A DNA stretch of 64,000 nucleotides from Drosophila persimilis. Taxonomy: Eukaryota > Arthropoda > Insecta > Diptera > Drosophilidae. The first letter of the stretch is position 1. The number at the start of each line of letters is the position of its first letter. Below are positions 40,539 to 52,048 of the stretch, piece after piece. The stretch is taken from assembly GCF_003286085.1 (NCBI RefSeq), contig NW_020825288.1:9362001-9426000 (forward strand), written 5' to 3'. The position numbers and the translations under genes are program-made. The notes under the pieces are model-generated. The model did not search any database and had not been told where the DNA came from. It saw nothing but the letters and a program-made list of their open reading frames with translations.

Positions 40539-40554
40539 GTTGCGTATACGCAAC
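40539..40554. promoter_or_regulatory. 16-bp perfect palindrome
   Basis: GTTGCGTATACGCAAC is identical to its reverse complement. It looks like a symmetrical version of the half-site in GGCGTATGCGCAA (TTGCG-ATACGC). Binding by a dimeric factor is an inference. Confidence 0.35.
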
Positions 40555-43500
40555 GTGTGCACCATTTTGGCAATTAGTGTGCCTGTCGATACAATATATT
40601 ATTAAGCCGCGCAGAGAGGAAACAGGAGCAAGGAGGAGCGGAAACAGAAGTTGACTTGCAGTTTTTCCCCCATGATACTATTTACAGGAACCAAACGTAT
40701 GCATAATGCCACGCGAGAGAGCCAGCAAAATGCAGAAGGCAGCTTTCAGAGTGGTTTGCGGCCCGCATCTCAGACAAACAGGCACCCTGGGACCTCAGCC
40801 CAGCAGGGGAGCATGGCCAAACCAGAGACAGAGCCAGAGCCCAAGGGCAGATGCAGTGGCATCTTGCACATTGCCCAATTGATTTTCATGGAGAAGGGGC
40901 TGAACCGAACGAACCTCCTTCTGGCTTGGCGTTGTCAACCGAGAGCTACTTTGGCCCTGTCTCCGCTTGGCTTGGCACAAGTCAAAGCTGGTTGGAAGTC
41001 AATGCGCTTGAGTGCATTGTAGCCCAGCTTTATCTGTGCTGTTCTGTTCTGTTCTTTTGCTATTCAGCTCTGCTTCTGTTTCTGTTCTGTGTTTTGTGTG
41101 CACTCTTGATTTCCTTAAGCTCCGACAATTAAAGAGTGCATCCTTTGCCAGGAGTCTGCTATTATTTCAGGCAAGTGCGCCACTTACAAGCTATCCGAAA
41201 ACTTTTTAATATGCTAGCGAAATTTTGACAAAATTGCAAGTTAAATAAGTAAGTACAAGGCAGACAGGGCTGAGAAGTCTGGAAAGGCGGCGAAACTGAC
41301 TGCCACGTTGAGTTGGCAGCAGCAGCAGCAGTTCCACGGATAAAACAAACACTCAAGCAAACTGACAAAGGGAGGACAGGATCTGGAGACCCAGGACTGG
41401 GAGACTGGGAGACTGGCAAAGAGGAAACCATCAACTTAATTTCCCGCCCAAGTCAATCCAACTTTGGTGCAATTTGCGTGCAAAAAAACGAAAAAAAAAA
41501 GGCTGCAGAAAGACAGAATGAAACTGAACAAAATGGAAAGAACCAGAAAGTTTGATTGCAATTGAGACAAATACTCGTCGTACTGTGCGAGCCCCGAAAA
41601 TCTGCACTACGCCTGCCGCATAATAAATGTCCTGGCACCTATACTCGCACTCGTTCTCGACTCGCACTCGTATGCCATGGCGAAAAAACTTTTGAGCCTT
41701 TGATGGCATGTGATGCATTTTATGGATTTCGTATTCGTAGCCAGAAAAAATCAGAAAATGGGGAAGGAACTTTCTTACAAGCCCCTGGCCTGGGGCAACT
41801 CCTCATCCTTGCTCGCCTTCAAAGTGTATTTCATGCAGCTCTGCATTTAATTGAATTGCCAGGAGTAGGCAAAGCCACGCCCCAGGACTTTTGTCACCCA
41901 GCAGCTTCCTTTGGCACTTTTAAAAACTTCCACTCACAGCAGGGGAGTGGCAGTACCTATCGGAGAAACGGGTAAACACTGCATGGTTTTCCCGTGGCTC
42001 AGTCCTTTCAGAAAATTCAAAAGATATATGAGGTTTTCTCTCTACTGGCCAGGGCACTTTTTCTTTTAGGTCTCATGTGTCAAAGGCAGGCAGCATTCAC
42101 AGCCAGCTCGGAATTGTCAATAAATGTGCACCCTGCAACTTTCATTATTGCCTCCGGGCACAAAGGAAGCCACAGCAACCATGCCCCAACCACCCGCCAC
42201 AAAAATGCCTCTCACCTAAGAGAGTGTGTCTCCGAAAGTGTCTTGCTGCCTTAATCAAATACGCATGCTCATTAAACTTTTTCAATTTAAGGCCTTTGGG
42301 TGTCAAGTTCTGTAGTCTCGTGCGTCAACTCATTAAAGTTGCATGGCAACAAAGTTGCCGACAACTTGCCTTAGATTGAGCTTAAGCCTGATCCTCGGTG
42401 CTCCAACTCCCAACTCCCAACTCCCAACTTTGACCCTACCACTCCAAACTGAAACTCGAAACTCAAATGGCATGTCATAAATTCAAGCCACAAAATGTAT
42501 CTCAGCATGTGAGCTAGAGTATCCGGGATACAAAATGCAAATTAAATTATCGAGCCCCAGTTTGGGGCAAGAGCAACGCATTAGGTGCTCTCGAGCCCTG
42601 GCCGAGAGAGCTGGTCAGAATAGAGTGCATGTTCCCTGTCCCTGTGTCTGCGCCTGTGCCTCAGACCGACGAATACGGTCAGGCCCTCGGCCGCATGTGT
42701 CGAGTGCGGGGCCGCAAAAGAAAAACAGAGAAACTGAGATGGGAATGGTCTGGCAATGTTGGTCCAAGTGCTCCTAAGCCAAATATGACAACGTATGCAC
42801 ACAGTATGGCAGTATAGAAAGGAGCCTTTCGCTTTGATTTGATTTCTTTTACGCAAGAAACCTTTTTTAAACCGAAGATCATGCCGCTGACGGTTGCCGG
42901 GAATCCGATTCACTCTTCACCTTTAATTATAAAACGCAAATTATGCCGCAGAAGGCTCGCATTTGTCATGCGGCCAAGGCTCAAACGGACACACGTTACC
43001 GCACTTGCCCGATTTTAATGAAATCACACAGCATATGGAGCTATATGTGTGTCAGTGAGGGAGTGCGAGTGCGTGTGTTTGGGGTTCTCACACACACCTG
43101 AAGTTTTATTCCAGCTGGGGTCAGGTGGGGGTCGCAGTGGCAGTCAAAGCCGACACGCACACGCACATATTTAGGCTGGGTCGAGTGGGGGCGAGAGATC
43201 CCTTATTCCACCCCCGGCCCGACTGTGATAAGAAAGTGTCAACACAAACGTGACAAAGCTACAAATGTTTAATTTTTATGGCTGTGGTAGGGCATTCGCC
43301 TTGGCCGGGGGCCGGGGGCTAGTGGCTGGTGGCTGGTCGCGCGTGCCTCTCCGCTTAACTCAACTTATTTACAGTTGGCAAAGGGTTCAGTTCGAGCCGG
43401 AGTTCGCCTCTTGGCCACATTTGGTCAAGCGCTTGGCCCGCACTCGCTTCGCTCCGTTTTTGTGCCGAAAATCACGTTTTTACCGTAAACATGTTGCAAA

Positions 43501-44290
43501 GTTCGCGGCTGTTTTATCTTGTGGCATAGTTGTGGGGCAGCTGGGCGAGAACCAGGCCAAAACGTCGAGAACGTGTCACATTGGATAGAGAGAAAAATGG
43601 AGCGAGGGGAGGCACTGGCAATCCCAACTAAAGGAAAAAGTAAAATATTTAAATTTAGTTTCTGTACAAACAAGCTCAAAGGCAGAGCATTCGGTTCGGC
43701 CTTTGTTTGAGTAACCTGTAAAGGAGCTGGTGAGAAGGAAAAAGACTCCGAATTTGGTACAGGATTAAACAATGCGGATCCAGGCTTTATTTGCGTCTTA
43801 AAAAAACCTCGTATTAAACAAACAACAAATGGGGAAAAAACCATGCGGCAAAAGACATGCAGGAAAATATTTTGTTTCATTTTGTGAGCCTCCTGTATTA
43901 TTCCCCTTGGCTATCTTCATTTCAATGCAAGTTTTTCAGCTCGCAGCGGCAGCGGACCGGTATTGTTTCTCGGCTAAAATTTTAATGCATGCCAGGCCGC
44001 AAAACACTCAGATACATCTAAAAACACACACAAACACTGACTCCCGCATCTACGAGAGAAAAAACACAGATACATACGAGTACATACATACATTGGGGCA
44101 TAATGAATGTGCAGCAACATTTTTGATGGCGCTCGCTGACAACAATAAATTACTTTTGGCTTTAAACGAAAACCATTAGCATAAAACTTGGCAACAGGAG
44201 CAACAACAAAACAACGAACGGAAGGGAACACGAGAGCATAAGCCGGAGGAGGAAGCTACAAAGCTACACATCCTTTTAACGCGGATACTA

Positions 44291-44306
44291 GGCGTATGCG
44301 CAATAT
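44291..44306 (+). promoter_or_regulatory. GGCGTATGCG recurrent motif, copy 4
   Basis: GGCGTATGCGCAATATT, identical over these 17 bases to the copy at 58172. Function is inferred from recurrence. Confidence 0.35.
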
Positions 44307-44655
44307 TTGTCTGGCTCTAATTTTAGCCAGCAATTTGCCAGCACTTACATGATTAAATTGCAGCCCCGATCCCGAAACTGATGCTGATGCTGACACTGAT
44401 GATGTGGATTGGATAGCCAGGACGATATGATGGTGATGGCCAGGCCAAAGGCAAATGTTGGGGGAAACTTTTCAAATATGCGAGCCTTTTAATTAACTTG
44501 CTGGCACTTGTATGGGGAAGTGAGTTTTAATATATTGTGCGAATATTCTGCTGCCCCTTTTTTTAGCTAGCATGCTTTTATTAAGCGTTTCATAATTTCA
44601 TGCAGTAAACTTGCTAATTGCGCCGCCTTGCTTCCTTTTTCCTTTGGCACTCTAT

Positions 44656-44690
44656 GCCACGCCACGCCACGCCACGCCATGCCATGCCAC
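44656..44690. repeat. GCCAC/GCCAT pentamer repeat
   Basis: About seven pentamers, GCCAC drifting to GCCAT. Confidence 0.85.
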
Positions 44691-45536
44691 TCCACTCTTC
44701 ACTCCTAAAGTGCCCCAGACAGCACAGCACCGACTTGAGCTCAAGAAAGCTGCCAAACGAAAAAAAAAACCTTATATAAAATAATGTGGAAACAAGGGCA
44801 AAAGTGTGAGCAGAAAGAAAGGGCAGGCGAAAGCAAGCCAGAGAGAATTAGTTGCCCCAAAGTGTTTTCCGTTTTTAATATTTCCTACAACTTGGGAAAA
44901 AGTTGCTGCTGCTGCCGGGCCGGCCCGGCCGGCCCACTCTGGACACTTGGCCACGGCTCGACGCTTGCCTGGTCATTGGCCACTGGTGGTCCACTTACTC
45001 AGTGGCTCCTGACTCCCGACTCCCTGCTCACTTGCTCAATTTCCGCTTTTAATTAAACGAACATTAGGCCGGGACGACTCACACTTGGCCCTTTGCTCAG
45101 ACCACCAACCACCTGATGATTGGGCTGGCATTGCAATCGCTTTTTGGCCAAGACCAGCACGATCGCCAGAGCCAACAAAACTGCGCGTAAATTGCATGCA
45201 GTTAGTTTTAAAATTTAAAATTAATTCCTGGCCTGCAGCCATCCGGCAGTAGCCGTAGTCCGACGACTATTTCAGTGTGTTTTAATAGCCGTTAATATTT
45301 ATGAACTAAAAGTTCAAATGGCAAACAAACAACCAAATAGAGCAAACTGCTGTCGATATTTAGCAATGCATTTTCCTCTAGGGGGGTGGACTGTAACAGG
45401 GAAATGGGGGAATGTTAGTGCAGACTGGGCAGGTGCTGTACAAAAGCCGGCCAGCCGTGAATGGGGCCACAATTATTCGAAAACTGTTTACTTTAAATAG
45501 GCAGAGGACATAATGGCCTCATTGATTAGGTGTGCA

Positions 45537-45758
45537 CTAAAGTAAACACATTGCAATGCGAATAAAAGCTCGAATAAATTTTCCACGCAGTGAAATAATT
45601 AAAATTTTATTTTTTATAACAGAGAACCATTTTTTTACCACTTTAGCAGTATGGATTACGGCATTATCTTGCTGAAAAGTCCAATGTAATGTCCCAAAGT
45701 GAATTATTAAGTCTATTTTATTGACCGGCTGTGTATCTTGGTATTTTGATAAGTACAT
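45537..45758 (-). mobile_element. Decayed Tc1/mariner-type transposase fragment
   Basis: The - strand from 45758 stays open for 73 codons. Codons 28-45 (about 45677-45624) read FQQDNAVIHTAKVVKKWF, very close to the block of Tc1-family transposases that holds the second catalytic Asp of the DDE triad. The usual following W-P-x-S-P-D-L-N-P-I-E block and the third catalytic residue are not present, and no first Asp or DNA-binding domain is found upstream. It is therefore a fragment truncated on both sides, with no terminal inverted repeats that I could see. It cannot make an active enzyme. It begins 12 bp past the proposed stop of the neighbouring secreted-protein gene and may supply its 3' end signals. 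Confidence 0.75.
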
Positions 45759-45769
45759 TTATAGTCTAA

Positions 45770-46131
45770 TTAGACGCTGACTGCGTAAAAATAGACACAG
45801 ACCCAGATGAAGATGTCCAGGGCGACCAATAGTTTCATCAGATTTAGTTGCAGCAACTGCATGCGGATCAAATCCATTCCTATAAGACATTCTCTGTTAG
45901 AGAGAAATTTCAAATTTATCAAAAAATTTCACCACTCTGTCGAAGGAGATCCTGCAGCAGTTTCATCTCCAATTCTGGTGGTAAGTCATCCGCCTTTGAG
46001 CCAATGGCTAAATCGAAGGCAACATAACGAGCTGACAGATCCACCGGTGTAACAATAGGAGCCGATCGGACAAACTCCACTGCGTGGAAGACTACAAGAA
46101 AGGCAGACAAGCACCTTCGATATCGAATCAT
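45770..46131 (-). CDS. Small secreted or membrane-tethered protein, unknown
   Basis: ATG at 46131 opens a signal peptide (basic MIRYRR, hydrophobic core, likely cleavage near VRS-AP at residue 23), then about 45 residues ending DLLRQSGEIF with a stop at 45919-45921. A second frame, without an internal stop to 45770, follows directly and encodes IRMQLLQLNLMKLL plus a very hydrophobic, membrane-helix-like tail. A pyrimidine-rich acceptor (TTTCTCTCTAACAG) separates them. Joining a GTGAAA or GTGGTG donor (45932 or 45935) to an AG at 45892 keeps frame and gives 106 or 105 residues, but the intron would be only 41 or 44 bp, shorter than usual for flies. So either a very short intron, a 70-residue protein, or a frame-broken gene. 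Candidate poly(A) signals at 45722-45717 and 45611-45606 lie in transposon-like sequence. I do not recognise the family. Confidence 0.5.
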
Positions 46132-46368
46132 GTCGATCAGTGAATGGTCATGGAAATGGGATCAACGCGTTGACGTTGTCTGTGTCTTGGGCTGTCGCGA
46201 CATTTGGGCAAATAAAGAGTACAGAGTTGAATAGCGGTATTAATTCCACAAATTCCATATATTTGCTCTTCTCATGTACAAATATACATACATACACGTA
46301 CCTTTTTGAAAAACAAACAATGACGAGCAATATCCGATGTGAAGGCCAAGCGGTAGACCAGGCTTTAC

Positions 46369-47039
46369 TCATATTGGGCCAGATGTGCTGGTCGTTGGTG
46401 GAGCGCCTGTCGATGAGCTTCCTAGTGGTGTTGTTGTTGTTGGTGGTGCTGCTGGTGGTGCTGCTATGGTTGCTGTTGTTGTTGTTGCTGCTGCTGGTGG
46501 CTCTGTTGTTGGAATATCTGTTTTTGCTTTTTGTATTGGAGCCCCCGTTGAAATAGCAAAAATTTCATTCGAAATTGGCTTCATTTGCTGCAAGCTGGGC
46601 GTACTCGTTGGAACATCGCCATCGCTGCCATCATCACCGCCACTGAAACTGCCCATTAGACTAAGCAGACCCTGTAAAGACGGAAAAACTCGTTGTTTAT
46701 GCCTCCACTACGCTCCACTACTCCTTGCTCTCGTTTTACCTTTCTAAATTGCTGCCAGAGACCGTCGACGGTATCTGTTGCATGTTCGAGTGCCGTGTCC
46801 ACTTCATCGTAAAAGCCTGATGATTCCTCCACGGGGCCAACGGCTGTTTTGTTGTGGCTGGAGTTCGTGTCTGGAGTGTCTGCAGTGAGGCTGCCAAGGT
46901 ATTGCTTTATTCCGCCCATGAAATCATTGTCCTTACTGTCCGCCAGCTCAAAGAACATGCAACTCACAGGGGCAATGGAACCGATGCCGAAGTCGAGAAC
47001 GGCCAGGCCCAAGCACATCCAGCAGATTAGCAGATTCAT
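46369..47039 (-). CDS. Secreted protein with Thr/Pro/Ala-rich mucin-like tail
   Basis: Exon 1 is 47039-46740 (100 codons, phase 0), then a 68-bp intron (GTAAAA...TTTACAG, 46739-46672), then exon 2 is 46671-46369, giving 200 residues. Residues 1-23 are a signal peptide. Residues 24-110 are acidic/mixed with possible N-glycosylation sites (NSS, NKT near 59-65). Residues 153-198 are almost entirely Thr, Pro, Ala, Ser and Gly (PTTEPPAAATTTT...), the composition of an O-glycosylated linker. There are few Cys residues and no known domain. Its - strand neighbour starts 237 bp downstream and also encodes a signal peptide, so the two may be a local cluster of secreted-protein genes. A reproductive-tract or cuticle/gut secretion is possible but unsupported. 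The antisense strand also stays open because of the Thr/Ala codons; the signal peptide and clean splice sites favour this strand. Confidence 0.75.
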
Positions 47040-47511
47040 TGAATACTGGTACTTTTCCTTCTATCCGCCAGCTGCAAGCGGATCCGATCAAATGTCTTAC
47101 GAATGGTAGATACATTTCAATTTTGTCTCTTGAGCTCTAGAGCTGATTTTAATACTGCGTGACACTGAATCTAATTGAAAGAAACGGCTGTTTAAACAGC
47201 AGACAAAAAGTCTTGACATCATTTTTTTTTGGTAATTCGGGTGACGCATGTCTTTGTTTTCTTCTAAATAATGATAGCATTCTATGCCCAAACACGGTAG
47301 CTATCGTTGGGGGATTTCCCCTTTGATCACCGCAAAATCAGATTTTCCAGCAATCTCTCATAAAAGCCATTTATTTGGCCCTGGATACTCTGTTCGGCAG
47401 AGGAAGACACCTAATTGCCTCTAATATCTCTGTCATTTGCACTTATGCCCCTCTCGCAGCAGCACTGCCAGCATTATGGCTTTGATCTGACTTAGACATA
47501 TGCCCAAGATA

Positions 47512-47563
47512 ATGGCAATGCCAGTGGCTGTGGCAATGGCAGTGGCAGTGGCAGTGGCAGTGC
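47512..47563. repeat. TGGCAG/TGGCAA hexamer minisatellite
   Basis: About eight imperfect copies of TGGCAR. Related TGGCAG/CCAGTG repeats recur near 63815-63890. Confidence 0.85.
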
Positions 47564-48311
47564 TGCACTCAACTTGGGGTGCGACTCGAGCGCATCGGGC
47601 TGTATGCAGGAGAAAAGCAGTTCAAATGCATTCATGGCAAGTGGAAATGGAAGTGGAGGGAACGCAGCCAAACGTTTTAAATTACTCACAATGAAGAGTG
47701 GAAAGTGGCACGAGGCAGAAGTAAGAAGGCGAGTGGCAAGTAGCTGATGACTGAGTCGGTAAAGGGCAGGAGCTGAGGCGTGACTTAAACAGCCAACCCT
47801 CACCATACCACACCATACCACGCCACACCCTCATCGCCATCCACCCATCAAATGTCTGCTCACTGCCATGGATGTGTGTGTGTGAGCTTCAATTAATATG
47901 CAACTCGAATTGTGCGCGGCAAGTGCAACATCACGCGTCAGCAGAGTGATTGTTGAACATGTTAAGCACTACCTACAAACATACATACAGCCAATATCGT
48001 ACGAGTATATGTATGTATGTATATCCATTTCCTTTGTCATCTAATTAACTGAATAGTCCATTGAGTGGCGCATGAATACCTGTCGGTGCCACTCACTTAT
48101 CGCTTATTTCAATTGATCAAATTTGCTCAAGGAAATCAAGCTCTGGCACAAAGGACCTCATAAAAACGAGGACCACACTAAACAGCCGTGTCATGGCTTG
48201 GCCCAAGCCCTGCAGCCCCTGATCTATGGCACTGCAAGTGTCACATAAATTACAAGCGGAAGCATCAAAATGCTGTCAAACCAAGCTCCAGCTCCCAGAT
48301 AGAGGGAGTAA

Positions 48312-48352
48312 TGTCGTGTCGTCTCGCCTCGCCTCGTCTCGTCTCGTGTCGA
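48312..48352. repeat. TCGTC/TCGCC pentamer repeat
   Basis: Imperfect pentamers (GTCTC, GCCTC, GTGTC) over about 40 bp, continuing as a weaker GAGTCGAGTTGAG array. Confidence 0.75.
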
Positions 48353-49911
48353 GTAGAGTTGAGTTGATTCGAGTCGCGTCGAAAAAGGATTTTCATTGCC
48401 GGCTTCTGAGGGCAGACTTCCTTGCAGCAGCTACTTGACTTGCTTTTGGCTTGCCTTGGCGTTTAGTTTGTTCGCATTGGCACTTTGTCTTCATCAGAGA
48501 GCGGCGACGAACGGTGGCCACAACAAGCCCATCATAGCCATCGACTGGCGCATCATCGTCATCCTCATTCTCATTCTCATCGTTGTCGTCATCTTACATA
48601 GCATAGCTATAAACATCAATTTAGCAACGAAAATTGGTTTTCAGATAGCTCCCACACACACATACCCGTACACACAGTTATCCAGCTAGAGAAAAATTGT
48701 TTTTCACTTTAAGTGACAAGCAGCGAGGGCGACGCGTCGACAACTTTGTCGATGTCTTCGTCTTCTTGCTAGTCTTAGTACAAGTCCTTTCTTTTGTTTC
48801 TCTTTTTTTATTTTTTATATGTTGTGTCTTTTTCGACTAGTAAATTTTCGTCATTGCGAAGCATTCGTGTGGAAAATAATAAACCAAAAAATGGAAGAAC
48901 GACCGCACTGAAAATAAAAGTGTGGCCGCGCATACGAGTGCTGCTGCATGCAACGAAAAAAATTTTATTTTCTGACTGAGTTTTTCAATTGAAAAAACAC
49001 CGTACCTTTATTGCTCGAATATGCCAGTCGAAAACACACTTTTAACAATTTTTATCTTGAAAACTTTGTAATGTCAACAACTTTCATATCAATTTCCTGA
49101 TAAAACATGGCTTTTTTTGAGTGTATGAGTATATGATATAACTATAACTACCCACTATTTTTAGCATATTTTATGGACTAACATTGATTTCCAATCATTT
49201 CGGGTGGGAAGGAAGGAAGCCCATTGCGGCGACATTGAAATTAGTTGGCAGGGGCCGGGGCAATGCCCATAAATTTATCATTGAATAACCGCAGGCCATG
49301 AATAAGAAATTCGCGACGTTGTGGCTGGTGCGGCTGGTGCGGCCTGGCCAATGCGGGGGTTTTCTAACGATTAGATTGATTGAAAATTGGATGGTTGAGT
49401 GATGGCCTAAGCCCTAAAGCTACTCGGGGTGTCCATTCCCTGTCCATTCGTAGCAGCAGACAGGCATACCCTCCCCCTCTTGCTTGGAGGCGGCCCACGC
49501 CACTGCCGACCGAACCTGTCATAAACCACACACTCCACACCATTTCACTGGCAAGTTGTAAACGAACGCGTCAAAAGGGGAAATTATTTAAATTTATGCC
49601 CTGGGAAAATAAGAAGAAGGAAAAATTGAGTAAAAAAGAAGAGCCACAACTTAACGGAGGCTACGACGACTGAACGGAGTCGGGACTTGGGAATATGTGC
49701 CAAATGAAATTCGTTCAAACATTATGCAAACCTCAACAAATTGTCATTAAAAGCGGCAGCACACACAGACACACACTCAGACAGGCAAACACACCGACAG
49801 GACTAAGCCATAAACAGAGCCGCCATTTGCCTTTGGCCGGCAATATTTATGATGTGAACGACAAGACAAAATGGACTTCCGCCCGGCAAGAGAGAGCCTC
49901 ATGCAGAATAG

Positions 49912-49912
49912 G

Positions 49913-49946
<34 letters not shown>
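49912..49946. repeat. GA microsatellite
   Basis: About 16 GA units with one GG interruption. GAGA tracts can bind GAGA factor (Trl) in flies; binding here is not shown. Confidence 0.9.
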
Positions 49947-52015
49947 ACGTATAGAGTGGCGGCTCTTTGCATTTTAATAGACTGACCCAAACGCTTTGCG
50001 GAACCACATGCAAAACGCGAAAATACAACCAACGCCTGCTGCATACATACATACATATGGATATGGATACGTGTTTGCTTGTGTGTTTGTGTGTGAGGTA
50101 TTTGCATTGCAAATTTGCAAAAGTTTAAAAAATTTATGCGGCTTTAATGGCACCTGGCGACTGCAACCAGACCGGACCTAACCATACCACAGCACACCAC
50201 AGACGCTACCCGAACCGATCCGGCCTCACACCCGACCAAGACTATTCCCGGAAATTATATACTAAATAGCAGAATAATTTTTTGGCATTTCTGCTGCTCA
50301 TTTTTTCCTTTCACCCAAGCCCTGGTCCTGGTCATGGTCCTGGTCCTGGTCCCGTACTATGCCTCTTGTGGCCGTTTTTGTCGACTACATTAAATGCAAA
50401 TTTATGCCTATTTGCTGCAAGAAACTGTAACGGAACCTGGCTGTTGCTAGCTGCTTGTTAAACTGGCATAAATTTCACTCGTACCCATACCCCCCTAGCC
50501 CCCTACAAAGCTGACAGTAAACGGGCCCCAACTATTGAGAGCGTTTCATCAGAGAGCCATGGGCTGGTGGGGTGTGGGGGGAGGACAATTTTTGGATGGT
50601 TCTTGTCTACTGCATTGGCATTGGAAAAACTATGGGCCAACTATCGTGGCACTTGTGTATTGTGCATTTGGGGAATCCTTGCAACTTATTGCTGTTATCG
50701 CTCTTTGCACTTCTTTTGAATTCTTTCCTTGCCACTTGGCAGGCGAAACTCTTTGCAACTTGGCTAAGTAAAATTTATGTGCATTTTTTTTTTCGCTGGT
50801 GTCTCCTTTTTCGTGGCCTGTCCATACTGTGTGTGTGAAATGTGTTGAGAAATATCCCGTTGGGTTGCCAAGAAATGTTTGGTTTTGTCTCCGGTTTTTA
50901 TAGGCGCAGGCATTGGAAAAGCGTTAGCTACAAATAATTAGCCATTAACAATTGGCCAGGGCAGCAGCCCAGACTTTTGAGCGGTGCCTTCTGTTGCCAA
51001 TTTTCGGATCTTTCGGGCTGGGCTCTGCAAAAGTTTTACGCTTTATTGGCCTTGTTAGCTTAGCCCTTCTTCTCGTACTGGCTATGACTCGAACGAGTCT
51101 CTGGCTGTTGCAAGTTTTTGCTTGACGCGCTCAATAAAGCGATTTATGCTGCCACTGGCCCCAAAACTTTGTGAACTTTTGCCAACATTTGTTTTGTCTA
51201 TTGCTTTGTACTCTGTGGCAGTTCCGGCAGCCTCGGCCACTTGCCACTTGCCCGTTGCTACTTGCTACTTGCTACTTGCCACTCCTGGACGCTGCTCCCT
51301 CACTTATTAGTGCAGTTTATTTGCCTTAAGATGCTGCATGCGGTTTGTCTTTCGGTGCACATAAATCTGCGCGAGGCAACTTTTGGACACAGGCAGCAAA
51401 TAAACACTCAGGGGTCATAAATCAGTGGGCGCGCTGTGTGCTCAGCTGCAACATGGCCAACATGACGTGCAACATGCACCACGACCACCAAAAAAGAAAA
51501 AACACGAAAATGCCACCCCATCACATGGGCCACAAAAAACGAGTGCTTGGAGTGTGTAAAGAAAATCGAAGGAGCTGGTGCTTTCTTCTCGTTGGCGGAG
51601 ACGGTGCTGGGTGTGGCTAATGCAAATCATGCAGCGGCGACAACAACTGCAAATGTTGGCCAAATTGCCCGACTGAGGCGGCTGGCCTGGCTAACAAGAT
51701 TCCTTGGCATTCATGGAGCCTGCCCCCCGCCCCACACCCCTGCATAATTTATCATTTATTTGTGCTCATTATATTATTACCAGGCCACTGCGGCAGATAT
51801 GAATAATTAAAGTGCAGGCCTATACCGGGTATCCAGGCTAATTGAAACACATTCCGAGCCGCTCTTCGAAAGTTCGGCTCGGCACAAGGACATCGATGTA
51901 TCCGGCACGTTTGCTGACACAACATTCAATATGTGTTCGGTATAAGTTCGCAGAACTACACGGACTGCATTTTATATTTGGTTTGCCGAGACTCCGAGCC
52001 TCGGCAAGCCTCGCC

Positions 52016-52048
52016 CATGCCTCCTCCATGCCTCCTCCATGCCTCCTC
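52016..52048. repeat. 11-bp tandem repeat, three copies
   Basis: CATGCCTCCTC is repeated three times without mismatch and then breaks off at CATTTT. Confidence 0.9.

Larger units (their letters stand above)
34779..45536. other. 11-kb non-coding region
   Basis: No exon recognised. Contents: GGTCCT hexamer repeat (35051-35090), an inverted repeat with 10-bp arms at 35684-35741, CA-rich stretches, the 16-bp palindrome at 40539-40554, CAACTCC 8-mer repeats (42403-42430), GCCAC pentamers (44656-44690), a 14-bp GC palindrome (44915-44928), GGCGTATGCG at 44291, and TACGAGTA/TACTCGTA at 36185, 40525 and 44075. Confidence 0.55.

Noticed and set aside
46140-46747. Val/Leu/Gly-rich open frames on the + strand
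   Set aside because: They are antisense to the Thr/Pro/Ala-rich exon. Repetitive codons keep both strands open, and there is no signal or motif.
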